DNA of 64,000 bases. Origin: Myxococcales bacterium (GTDB lineage Bacteria; Myxococcota_A; Polyangia; Polyangiales; Polyangiaceae). Shown piece by piece: positions 33,269 to 40,802 of this stretch. How positions within the stretch are numbered: position 1 is the first letter of the stretch; each line of letters starts with the position of its first letter. The translations under genes were made by a program, and so were the position numbers. The DNA is taken from positions 186,001-250,000 of the forward strand of contig JAEUKE010000153.1 in NCBI GenBank assembly GCA_016794345.1. The letters run 5' to 3'. The notes under the pieces were generated by a model. It searched no databases and was not told the DNA's origin. It saw only the letters and a program-made list of their open reading frames with translations.

Positions 33269-34615
33269 TCAGGCCTTCACCGTCGAGTGGGTCATCTCAC
33301 GGCCGGGCTCGGCATGAGCGCGCGCCGCCTCTCCCGCCGCGAAGCGGATCTTCCAGGCGACGCTGAGCGCCGCGACGAACCCGATCGCCTCGAGTCCGAA
33401 GACGAGCGCGTAAGGCGTGCCGGGGCGCACGACGAGCAGCTTGGCGACGTCACACAGCGCCGCACCGACGAACCCGCCCGCGCCGAAGGCGATCGCCTGG
33501 GCAGCGCCCCAGAGACCCATTCGAACGCCGTTACGCCCCTTCTGGCCCTGACCAGCGAGGCCCATCATGGCCGCGATGGCGGCGATGGAGAACGCGCCGT
33601 TCGCGAACCCGAGGAAGAACACGTTCTCTCGCAGGGGCCATGAGCCCCCGGTCATCGCGGCCCACACGAGCCCCACCATGGCGATCGCCGAGCCACCGCA
33701 GCCCACGACGACCCAGAACTTCGTGGTTCCGGCGATGGTTCCGCGAAGCAGCGAGGTCATGACGGCCACGAGCAACATCCCCGCAAACACCCCGCTGTGC
33801 TGCACGCCGGAGAGCTTGGTCGAGGCCCCGGGGCTGAAGGCGAAGATGGCGCCGGCGAACGGCTCGAGCACCAGATCTTGAGCGCTGTACGCGAGCATCG
33901 AGACGAAGACGAACCAGGTGAATCGCCGCGCGTTCTGCTCCGTCCAGACGGATCGCAGCGCTTCCCGGAAGCCGACGCTGGGCCCACGCTCATCGGGCGT
34001 CGATCGCTTCTCGACCCGCCGCTCGACGCCCCACACCGCGGCCAGCGCGACGGCGAACGCGATCACCGAGACCGCCGAGGCGACGATCACGAGCCGCGCG
34101 TGCGAGAAGGGCTCGAGCTGCTTTCCCGCGACCGTCGCCGTCACGGCGAAGCCGGCGATCATCATCATCCACACGAGCGTCGCGGCGGCGCCGCGCCGGG
34201 CGTCGGCCACGCCCTCCGAGAGCAACACGAGGAGCGATGTGCCCGACGCGCTCACGCCGGCGCCGATCGCCGCGAACGAGGCGACGGCGAGGACGAGCCC
34301 GACCGGCCGGCTCGTGGCGAGGACCGTCGTGGCGAAGGCTGCGCCGACACCGCCGAGAGCCAAGAGGGCCATGCCGCCGATGATCCAAGGGGTGCGGCGC
34401 CGACCGAGGTCCGAGCCGTGGCCCATCCGGGGCCGGAAGAGCTGCATCGCGTGGTGAACGGTCACCAGCGCGCCCGGGATCGAAGCCGCGAGAGCGAGCT
34501 CGACCACCATCACCCGGTTGAGCGTCGAGGTCGTGAGCACGACGACCGCACCGAGCGCGGTCTGGACGAGCGCCAGTCTGAAGATCTGGAACCAGGTGAA
34601 CCCTGTCTGCGGCAT
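33269..34615 (-). CDS. PucC/Bch2-like BCD-family transporter
   Basis: Second paralogue of the bacteriochlorophyll-delivery MFS family, 448 residues with about 12 helices. Family blocks are LNRVMVVELALAASIPG (about 33-49), RPRMGHGSDLGRRRTPWIIGG (about 61-81) and SAQDLVLEPFAGAIFAFSPG. It is closer to the Bch2/Orf428 group usually found between bchG and bchP than to LhaA, but no pucBA is present, so assignment to LH1 or to pigment delivery is open. I start at the ATG at 34,615 with AAGGAGAG upstream; a GTG ten codons earlier is possible. First gene of the 17.6-kb minus-strand superoperon. Confidence 0.88.
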   Translation of the reverse strand: MPQTGFTWFQIFRLALVQTALGAVVVLTTSTLNRVMVVELALAASIPGALVTVHHAMQLFRPRMGHGSDLGRRRTPWIIGGMALLALGGVGAAFATTVLATSRPVGLVLAVASFAAIGAGVSASGTSLLVLLSEGVADARRGAAATLVWMMMIAGFAVTATVAGKQLEPFSHARLVIVASAVSVIAFAVALAAVWGVERRVEKRSTPDERGPSVGFREALRSVWTEQNARRFTWFVFVSMLAYSAQDLVLEPFAGAIFAFSPGASTKLSGVQHSGVFAGMLLVAVMTSLLRGTIAGTTKFWVVVGCGGSAIAMVGLVWAAMTGGSWPLRENVFFLGFANGAFSIAAIAAMMGLAGQGQKGRNGVRMGLWGAAQAIAFGAGGFVGAALCDVAKLLVVRPGTPYALVFGLEAIGFVAALSVAWKIRFAAGEAARAHAEPGREMTHSTVKA

Positions 34616-34638
34616 CGCTCTCTCCTTGCCGTGAGAAG

Positions 34639-34682
34639 TGTCCACTTTGATACTCAGCTCGCACTGTCAAGTCAACTAGACA
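34639..34682 (-). promoter_or_regulatory. Tandem PpsR/CrtJ-type boxes in the divergent pucC-like/hydrolase promoter
   Basis: TGTCAAGTCAACTAGACA (34,665-34,682) is a full TGT-N12-ACA palindrome. Eight bases away TGTCCACTTTGATACTCA (34,639-34,656) is a second box with one changed end. The eight-base spacing equals that at bchC. Read towards the pucC-like gene the main box ends in TTGACA, 50 bases before its ATG; the hydrolase GTG lies 53 bases on the other side. One operator pair may control both directions. Confidence 0.7.
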
Positions 34683-34734
34683 CTCGGACCCCTCGCCGGT
34701 GGACAGGAGGCGGTGCGTCACCTAGGGTCGCGCG

Positions 34735-35664
34735 GTGCCGACCCCGACCGTCCCTGCCCTTCCCCTACCCGTCCCCGGCGAGATGCGCGACGTCGGCGAC
34801 GACACCTCCGGACGGCTCGCGATGTACGAGGCGAACGTCGGAGCCGCGTCGCTCGGCCCCATGCTGCTCGTCCACAGCGTCAACGCCGCTGCGTCGGCCT
34901 ACGAAGTCCGCCCCCTGTTCGAGCACTACGCCGCGACCGGACGCCCCACCTACGCCCTCGACCTCCCGGGCTACGGACACTCGGATCGCGCGGCTCGACC
35001 GTACACACCACGGCTCATGACCGACGCCGTCCACCTCGCCATTCGTGCCATCCAGATGCGTCATGGCGAACAGGCGGTCCACGTCCTCGCCGTGTCGCTC
35101 GGCTCGGAGTTTGCGGCGCGAGCCTGCTCGGAGGATCCAGCCGCCTTCCGCAGCCTCGCAGTCGTGAGCCCGACGGGGCTCGATTCGAGACGCGGGCGCC
35201 CGGGCCCCTCCGGCTCGACGCGTGAGGTTCCTGGGCTCTACCGTTTTCTCACTTTCGGTCTATGGGACGACGCGCTCTTCCGGAGCCTCACGAAGCCCCG
35301 CGTGATTCGCTATTTCCTGGAGCGGACCTGGGGGAGCAAGGACATCGACGAAGGGCTCTGGTCGTACGACGTGGTCACGACGCAACAGCCAGGCGCCAAG
35401 CACGCGCCGCTCAATTTCGTCTCGGGGAAGCTCTTCTCCGCCGACGCGCTCGCGGTCTACCAAGAGCTCGTTCTGCCGGTGTGGGCCTCTCACGGCGTGC
35501 GCGGAGACTTCGTGAGATACGACGCGCTCGACTCGCTCCTCGCGCGGCCGAACTGGACCCGGGACGTCTTCCAGACGGGCGCCCTGCCCCATTTCGAGCG
35601 CCGCGCCGAGTTCATCGCGGCCTACGACCGCTTTCTCACTCGCTCCGCATCCGATGGCGGGTGA
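34735..35664 (+). CDS. Alpha/beta hydrolase, divergent from the PGC superoperon
   Basis: A 309-residue alpha/beta hydrolase. It has an oxyanion strand (MLLVHSVNAAASAYEV, about 43-58), YALDLPGYGHSDR (about 79-91), a nucleophile elbow AVSLGSEFAAR (Ser about 122) and a late His in GALPHFERRAEF as catalytic-triad candidate. The start is a GTG without a strong ribosome site; ATG at 34,783 is an alternative. It is the only plus-strand gene in this part and its last 29 bases overlap the end of crtC. Position at a PpsR-type promoter suggests a light- or pigment-related job (ester hydrolysis or acyl transfer on carotenoid or chlorophyll intermediates), but the substrate is unknown. Confidence 0.85.
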   Translation: MPTPTVPALPLPVPGEMRDVGDDTSGRLAMYEANVGAASLGPMLLVHSVNAAASAYEVRPLFEHYAATGRPTYALDLPGYGHSDRAARPYTPRLMTDAVHLAIRAIQMRHGEQAVHVLAVSLGSEFAARACSEDPAAFRSLAVVSPTGLDSRRGRPGPSGSTREVPGLYRFLTFGLWDDALFRSLTKPRVIRYFLERTWGSKDIDEGLWSYDVVTTQQPGAKHAPLNFVSGKLFSADALAVYQELVLPVWASHGVRGDFVRYDALDSLLARPNWTRDVFQTGALPHFERRAEFIAAYDRFLTRSASDGG

Positions 35665-36736
35665 GGTATCGAACCCAGCCCTTCGTCAGGCGCTCGCCCG
35701 AGAGGTGCTCGTGCATCGCGACCACCTGTCGCCCCGCCATTGTCGAATCGACCAAGGCACGCGAGTAAAAGGGACCGTCTTCCAAGCTCCGCCGCATTCC
35801 GATCGATGCCCCTAGGTCGGCGCGGGCAGACCGGCGGAGGCCCCAGAACGACCTCCCGAGGTCGACCTTCTCGAGCCCATCGATGACGTCGAGGTCGCCT
35901 CGACGACCGATGCGGTAGGCGTGCCCCAGAGAGAGGCCAGAGCGGACCTGCACGTCGTAGGTCAAGAGCGCCGAGTCACCCGCGCGGGACCGCGACCAGG
36001 ACCACTCGGAGAAGGTCGCTTCGAGCGGGACGGAGCCGGCGTTTGCGTCGTGGTAACCGTGACCTCGGAAGCGCAGCGACGGCTGCGTGAGCTCGACCTC
36101 GATGTGGCACAGCGGCGCGACCGGCCACCATTGGTGGAGCCGACTGGGGTCGAGCTGGACGACGGTCGACGGGGCCGCCTCCGGTCGCACGACGATACGC
36201 CCACGAATGGGGAACCCGAGCGGCGTGGTCCGCTCCTCCAGATCGATGACGAGGTCGTCCCCCCGCCAGGCCATCGCGCTGCGGCCGATGCCGATTCCCG
36301 TCGTCGATCGATCGGAGGCCGTGATTGGGCGCTCGTAGAGGGAAAACGCCGACGTACCTCGGCCGTAGATCGCGACGTTCATGGCCGAATAGCGCAGCGG
36401 ATCGGTTGCGCCCCGACGATGCCGCCACCAGTAGGCGGGAGAGAACGGGTTGCCGACCATCGCGATGACGACGACCGCGAGATCCGCGTCGTCGCTCACC
36501 CCGTCGACGTAGTGCCACTGGTAGCCGCCCGAGCTTATCGGCGCGTCGAACCGAGGTCCTCGCAGATCTGCCCTGCCGCGAGCCGGCCGCTCCGCGCCGT
36601 CGACCGCGGACCATACAGCGCGCCCCCCGTCCCCGGAAGGAGCCTGTGAAACTCCGGCTGCGCCGACTCGATCACCGCCCTCTTGGTGATCGAGCAGCCG
36701 CTCCGGCCCAACGTCTCCCACGTCACTTGCTCGCAT
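35636..36736 (-). CDS. crtC: Acyclic carotenoid 1,2-hydratase CrtC
   Basis: Adds water to the psi end of neurosporene or lycopene. Recognisable CrtC sequence starts at about 36,563 (RGPRFDAPISSGGYQWHYVDG) and runs 300 residues with AMVGNPFSPAYWWRHRRGATD, SAMNVAIYGRG, RLHQWWPVAPLCHIEVEL (His and Trp of the proposed active site) and RGHGYHDANAGS (Tyr and Asp). The C-terminus EDGPFYSRALVDSTM...MHEHLSGERL is normal. No ATG, GTG or TTG lies at the natural start: the nearest upstream are GTG about 36,718, ATG 36,736 and GTG 36,760, all inside the crtD remnant in another frame; CTG at 36,563 is a non-standard option. So the real start is uncertain and may have been disturbed by crtD decay. Confidence 0.82.
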   Translation of the reverse strand: MRASDVGDVGPERLLDHQEGGDRVGAAGVSQAPSGDGGRAVWSAVDGAERPARGRADLRGPRFDAPISSGGYQWHYVDGVSDDADLAVVVIAMVGNPFSPAYWWRHRRGATDPLRYSAMNVAIYGRGTSAFSLYERPITASDRSTTGIGIGRSAMAWRGDDLVIDLEERTTPLGFPIRGRIVVRPEAAPSTVVQLDPSRLHQWWPVAPLCHIEVELTQPSLRFRGHGYHDANAGSVPLEATFSEWSWSRSRAGDSALLTYDVQVRSGLSLGHAYRIGRRGDLDVIDGLEKVDLGRSFWGLRRSARADLGASIGMRRSLEDGPFYSRALVDSTMAGRQVVAMHEHLSGERLTKGWVRYLTRHRMRSE

Positions 36737-36945
36737 CTGGCTCGTTCCTCGGGGCTCCACGCTGCGACGTCATCACCGATGGCCGGAGCGTCGATCAGGA
36801 AGAACGACCGCTCCTCCGTCGCGTCGCTCCGGGGCTCGCCGGCGCGATCTCGAGCACACAGGTATATCGTAGGCTGCGCCGGGACCTGGCCGGAATCCAA
36901 CGCGTGGAGCTCGACAGAGCAATCGTTCGAGAAATGGCCATTGTG
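36535..36945 (-). pseudogene. crtD: Remnant of crtD (carotenoid 3,4-desaturase), truncated and internally deleted
   Basis: The reading frame from 36,945 to the TAA at 36,535 encodes only late CrtD sequence: HNGHFSNDCSVELHALDSG, then PAQPTIYLCARDRAGEP, ERSFFLIDAPAIGD, EERARCEQVTWETLGRSG and FHRLLPGTGGALYGP. These match the second half of the roughly 500-residue flavin desaturase. The frame is closed upstream by TAA at 36,946-36,948, so the FAD-binding N-terminal 300 or so residues are missing. After GGALYGP the expected 55-60 residues (ending PGxGVPMAT) are also missing, and the text jumps to SGRLAAGQICEDLGSTRR, the usual C-terminus. It overlaps crtC as intact crtD does in purple bacteria. A functional enzyme is not possible. 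Confidence 0.8.
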
Positions 36946-37217
36946 TTACAGCGAGGGTCGGTTGCCTCGACCGACCCTCGCCATTGACGATCGAGCGGCG
37001 GGGAGGGGTGGCTTGTTTGCCGCGGAAGGGGCTCTCACCCAAGGGAGCCCTTGGAGCGGCAAGCTCGATCACGGCAACCGGACACCGCTGTAAGCGCGGC
37101 CGAGCCCCGTTGCGCTTCCCACCATTGCCCACGTCACGGCCGAATACGTCCGCTGCGAAGCCGGCTGCGTTCCGACACGCCGGGCCCATCGAGGGCGTGC
37201 TCGGCCGAGCGGCGAGA
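36946..37217. other. Non-coding gap between crtD remnant and regA-like gene
   Basis: About 270 bases where the first half of crtD would be expected. Frames are short or arginine-rich and show no CrtD-like sequence. The only structure I see is the stem-loop at 36,951-36,981. Deletion of upstream crtD, bringing the regulator gene next to the remnant, is the simplest reading. Confidence 0.5.
36951..36981 (-). other. Stem-loop at the break point of crtD
   Basis: GCGAGGGTCGG, TTGCCTCGA, CCGACCCTCGC form a perfect 11-bp stem with nine-base loop, three bases from the stop that closes the crtD frame. No T-run follows on either strand. It could end transcripts from the regA-like gene or mark the recombination junction. 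Confidence 0.5.
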
Positions 37218-37772
37218 TCAGCCGCCGATTCGCTTCAGCTTCCGCTGCAGCGTGCGCCGGTCGATCCCGAGCATCTTCGCGGCGGTGGCGACGACGCCGC
37301 CGGCGTTGTGCAGGGCCGCCTCGATGGTCTCGCGCTCCACGTCCTCCAGCCGGTAGGTGCGGGCGGAGCTGGCCGCGCCGGGGCGGGACGGAGGGGGCTC
37401 GCGGTCGGAGCTCGGGATCGCGGACGCCTCACGCAGCAGCCGGTCGACGTCGACCGGCTTGGAGAGCAGCGTGTCGGCCCCCTCACGCATCGCAGCCACG
37501 GTGAGCGGGATGTCCCCGAAGCCGGTCAACATGACGATGACGGCGTCGGGCTTGAGCTTGCGGAACCGCGGTATCGCTGCGATGCCGTCTTCACCGGGCA
37601 TGCGGTAGTCGACCGCGACCAGATCCACCGCCTCCTCCTCGAGGACTCGGTAGCCTTCCTCCACGCTTGCAGCCGTGAAAGCGCGGACGCCGCGACGACG
37701 GAGCGCCCCCTGGAGCGCGAGCCGAAACGCGGTGTCGTCATCCACGAGCAGCGCGGTGGCGATCTTCCGCAT
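37218..37772 (-). CDS. regA: RegA/PrrA-type photosynthesis response regulator
   Basis: A 184-residue two-domain regulator, the exact size of the RegA/PrrA/ActR family. The receiver domain has acidic pocket Asp11-Asp13, phospho-acceptor Asp55 (LVAVDYRMPGEDG) and Lys105 (LLSKPVDVD). A proline-rich linker (about 118-132) leads to a Fis-type helix-turn-helix (about 140-182) ending DRRTLQRKLKRIGG, close to the HRRTLQR recognition helix of RegA. I start at ATG 37,772; a TTG 23 codons earlier is open but overlaps the preceding gene. RegA activates photosynthesis, carbon and respiratory genes at low oxygen. Its kinase candidate is at 40,803-42,128. Confidence 0.88.
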   Translation of the reverse strand: MRKIATALLVDDDTAFRLALQGALRRRGVRAFTAASVEEGYRVLEEEAVDLVAVDYRMPGEDGIAAIPRFRKLKPDAVIVMLTGFGDIPLTVAAMREGADTLLSKPVDVDRLLREASAIPSSDREPPPSRPGAASSARTYRLEDVERETIEAALHNAGGVVATAAKMLGIDRRTLQRKLKRIGG

Positions 37773-37822
37773 CGAGCGGTCTACATAGCCCCGCCGCTCG
37801 CCTGTGTCGACCTCGCCCCTGG

Positions 37823-39043
37823 CTACTTCTTCCGTCCGCAAGAGGCGAACGCCTCGTCCGCCGCCTCCTGGAGGTCGGACGGCACCCAGGTCCGCTCGAG
37901 CGCGATCTCCGCGACCTCACACGCCTCCGAGCCGCGCCCGGCGGCGGTCAGCGCGGCGATCGCGAGCTCGTAGGCTTCGTGTGTCCTGCGGTTCTTCAGG
38001 TTCTCCTGCGCGACGTCCGCCGCGCGCGACGGCTCGGAGACCGCCCGCAGGTAGAACCAGCCCGCGTGGTCGGCGAACGCCCGCGGGTGCTTGGCGAGGA
38101 GCTGGTCGTACGAACGCTCGGCTTCGTCGAGGAGCGCTCGCCCAGTCCCAGGCGACGCCTTCTCCCGCAGCAGGCCGAGGACTGCCTTGACCTCCGGGTC
38201 GTCCGAGACCGCGAGGACCGGCGCGAGGATCGCTTCGGCCTCGCCAGGCGCCAGCTGCGCGAGGTGGGTCGCGGCGTGCGCGTGTCCGGGGAGCCGCGCG
38301 AGGGCGGCTCGGTAGTACGCCTTGGCCTTCTCCTCGTCACCGGCGCGCTCCCACAAGTTTCCACGCTCGAAGTGGATCGAAGCGAGCACGAAGGGCGAGA
38401 CGTCGTGGTACGCGGCCTCGGCGTCGGCCAAGAGCCGGTCCGCCTCTTCGAGGCGGCCGAGCTGGGCGACGCAGACCCCCTCCATCAGGAGGTAGCCGTG
38501 GTTCTTCGGCAGCGCCGAGAGCTCGTGGAAGGTCGCGCACGCCTGGTCGTACTCGCCGAGCGCGAGCTGGATGGCGGCGCGCTTCGAGCGCACCTCGGTC
38601 TTGTCGGCGTGTTTGCCCTCGGCCTCGGCGATCAGCTCGAGCGCGGGCACGAACTCGTGAACAGCGGAGAGCGCCGAGGCTCGCGCGAGGAGGATGGCTG
38701 GGTCCGCCTGGGGACGCTTCGCGAGGTCTGACTCGAGCTCGAGGACGCGATCGAGATCGCTCACCTTGCCGAGGTACGTGGCGCGATCGAGCAGGCTCCA
38801 GGCGAGCGCGGCGCGCGCGCCGGAATCGGCGCTCTTCGCGACGATCTTCTCCCCCTGCGCGATGCGCCCGTCGAGGTTCTTCACCGCGATCTCGGGGCTC
38901 GTGGTGCGCTTGCCCCCGGCTGCAGGCGCCGCCTGGACGGACGCGGCGCCCGACGGGACGGACGCCGCGTCGTCGCGGCAGGCCCCACAAGCGGCGAGCG
39001 CCGCGAAGCCCAGGATCATGGTCACGCTGGCGCTCGCTCTCAT
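37823..39043 (-). CDS. TPR-repeat lipoprotein, unknown function
   Basis: A 406-residue protein with a lipoprotein signal (ILGFAALAACGAC, Cys19 or 22), an Ala-rich linker, and then a long run of TPR-like helix pairs (for example GEYDQACATFHELSALPKN and GNLWERAGDEEKAKAYYRAALARLPGHAHA). TPR lipoproteins usually scaffold envelope or export complexes; a specific partner is not evident. It ends 50 bases before the regA-like gene and follows two DUF4331-type genes on the same strand. Confidence 0.8.
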   Translation of the reverse strand: MRASASVTMILGFAALAACGACRDDAASVPSGAASVQAAPAAGGKRTTSPEIAVKNLDGRIAQGEKIVAKSADSGARAALAWSLLDRATYLGKVSDLDRVLELESDLAKRPQADPAILLARASALSAVHEFVPALELIAEAEGKHADKTEVRSKRAAIQLALGEYDQACATFHELSALPKNHGYLLMEGVCVAQLGRLEEADRLLADAEAAYHDVSPFVLASIHFERGNLWERAGDEEKAKAYYRAALARLPGHAHAATHLAQLAPGEAEAILAPVLAVSDDPEVKAVLGLLREKASPGTGRALLDEAERSYDQLLAKHPRAFADHAGWFYLRAVSEPSRAADVAQENLKNRRTHEAYELAIAALTAAGRGSEACEVAEIALERTWVPSDLQEAADEAFASCGRKK

Positions 39044-39065
39044 GGGTCTCTCTCGGCTTCAGCGA

Positions 39066-39773
39066 TCAGGGGGCCGGGGCGAGATACGGGAACGTCTCGA
39101 CCTGCGACTTCGACGGGGCCGTGACGCCGTCGTCGAAGGGCACGCCGGCGACCACCGTGTACGTCACGGCGATGCTGTCGTGCGCCGGCTTACGACCGCC
39201 GCAGAGCCCCGAGTCCATCGCGGTGAGGGTGTCGAGCTCGACGGACAGGTAGCTGCCGTCGCAGCCGTTCGGCGCGTCGCCCTTGACCACGAGGTAGTCG
39301 TTGGCGAGCACCGTCGCGACCGTGCCATACGCCCCCGCCATGGTGCTGCCTCCGGCGGCGGAGCCGTTGCCACACGTGGCGTCGAGCGAGTCGAGCACCC
39401 CGAGCTGCGCAGCGGCCGTGGCGGCGTAGTCGCCGCCCCAGCTCGCGATCGTCGCGTCGGCGTTGTAGGCGTCCTGCGCCGGGTCACGCTGCGCGTCCGG
39501 CGCGAACGTCGTGTTCGCCGCCGTGTTGATGGCGGCGCGCCCCATGCGATCGATCTGGTTGCCGAGCGCCGGGACGTTCGGTGTGTTCATGCCCGTCGAG
39601 GTCGACGAGCCCGTTGTGGTCGTCTGCCCCATCCCCGTCGTGACGGCGGAGGTGGTGGTCGTCGACGAGGAGGTGGTCCCGCTTCCGCCCGAGCCTTCGT
39701 CGTCGCCGCAGGCAACCGCCGAGACCGAGAGCGCAGCGAGGGTGAGCCCGAGGAGCCTTGTCATGGTGTTCAT
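39066..39773 (-). CDS. Lipoprotein resembling the C-terminal part of DUF4331 proteins
   Basis: A 235-residue lipoprotein: signal ending SVSAVACGDD (Cys22), a low-complexity Gly/Ser/Thr linker (about 27-62) of the kind common in Polyangia, then NTPNVPALGNQIDRMGRAAINTA, which resembles the segment where DUF4331 proteins place their conserved SRMGxPxxNT motif. The rest (ASWGGDYAATAAAQLG, DGSYLSVELDTLTAMDSGLCGGR) is unassigned. GGAGG precedes the ATG. It is ten bases downstream of a DUF4331 gene, so the pair may form one split functional unit on the outer membrane. Confidence 0.75.
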   Translation of the reverse strand: MNTMTRLLGLTLAALSVSAVACGDDEGSGGSGTTSSSTTTTSAVTTGMGQTTTTGSSTSTGMNTPNVPALGNQIDRMGRAAINTAANTTFAPDAQRDPAQDAYNADATIASWGGDYAATAAAQLGVLDSLDATCGNGSAAGGSTMAGAYGTVATVLANDYLVVKGDAPNGCDGSYLSVELDTLTAMDSGLCGGRKPAHDSIAVTYTVVAGVPFDDGVTAPSKSQVETFPYLAPAP

Positions 39774-39783
39774 GGCGTCCTCC

Positions 39784-40635
39784 TCAGGGCTTCTCGTGGG
39801 TGCTGGCGTGGACGTAGAAGTACTCGCCCGTCCCGACCAGGATCGATTTGTCGATCTCGATCACGATGGCGAGCGCGGAGTTCTCCGCGAACGTATCGGC
39901 TCGGAAGCTCGCGTTCGCGTCGACGCACGCCGCGGGCGAGTTGCAGGTGCTCCACATCGGGTTGTTCGTGCCGTTCAGCAGGCCCAGGAGGACCTGCGAG
40001 ACGGTCTGCGTCCCGAAGTTCGGCTGCGACGGCAGCACGGTCGAGAACTGCGTGTTCATCACGCTGCTGAGCACGCAGCCCGAGGGCTCGAACGCAGCCG
40101 GCGGCAGGAGACCTGCGCCGACCGCGGTGACCACCAGGTCTCGCGCGGCGCTGAACCCACCGAGATAGAAGTAGAACGGGTCGGCGTGGTTGCCGGTGTG
40201 GATCTTGAAGCTGCCGTTGGCGCTCATGACGCCATCGGCTGCAGAAGCGTCACCGGTGAAGAAGTCGAGCGCCGGCGTGCCGGGCGTCCCGACGTAACAA
40301 GCGACCGCCGTGTTGCTGTCGAACTCGCAGACGATGTCGGTCGTCGACGAAGCGGGCACGGGGGCGACCAGGTTCGTCGGCGGCGCGTCGTCGCCTCGAC
40401 CGACGTGGAACGCGTACTGGACCGCGTCGGAGAAGTTTGCGACCCCGGGCAGACCGCCGACGGTCTGGATCAGGATCAGCTTCGTGTTGTCGTCCGACAT
40501 CCAGGTGTAGACGTCGTTGATATCCGCTTCCGGTGCGCCCTTCGCAGCAGGACCATCTCGATGGTCCGCAGCGGAGGCCACGCTCGCCGCGAGCGCGAAG
40601 CCCAGCAGCACGGGACCTAAAATCCTTCGTTTCAT
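39784..40635 (-). CDS. DUF4331 family secreted protein
   Basis: A 283-residue protein with a cleavable signal peptide (ILGPVLLGFALAASVASA) followed at once by ADHRDGP, the N-terminal hallmark of DUF4331 proteins, and ADINDVYTWMSDDN. The rest is a predicted beta-rich secreted domain with QYAFHVGRGDD and FYFYLGGFSAARD. DUF4331 proteins are widespread and uncharacterised. The ATG at 40,635 has GAGGAG eight bases upstream; a longer reading upstream is arginine-rich and unlikely. It sits 167 bases behind regB. Confidence 0.82.
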   Translation of the reverse strand: MKRRILGPVLLGFALAASVASAADHRDGPAAKGAPEADINDVYTWMSDDNTKLILIQTVGGLPGVANFSDAVQYAFHVGRGDDAPPTNLVAPVPASSTTDIVCEFDSNTAVACYVGTPGTPALDFFTGDASAADGVMSANGSFKIHTGNHADPFYFYLGGFSAARDLVVTAVGAGLLPPAAFEPSGCVLSSVMNTQFSTVLPSQPNFGTQTVSQVLLGLLNGTNNPMWSTCNSPAACVDANASFRADTFAENSALAIVIEIDKSILVGTGEYFYVHASTHEKP

Positions 40636-40802
40636 GAATATTCTCCTCAAGAAACGCCCCGTGTCCGCCGCTTGGGCGAATGCCACCCGGCACGAATGGC
40701 GCGCTGACTTCCGGGTGGCAGGACAGCTACGCACGGTCCCCCCTGTCGGTTGCACCGAGAGCTCGCGAGAGCTCAGCCGCCGCTAACCAAACGTTTTGCC
40801 AA

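Noticed and set aside
36773..37189. Possible protein or crtD N-terminus upstream of the crtD remnant
   Set aside because: No CrtD-like or other recognisable sequence in any frame; composition looks non-coding.
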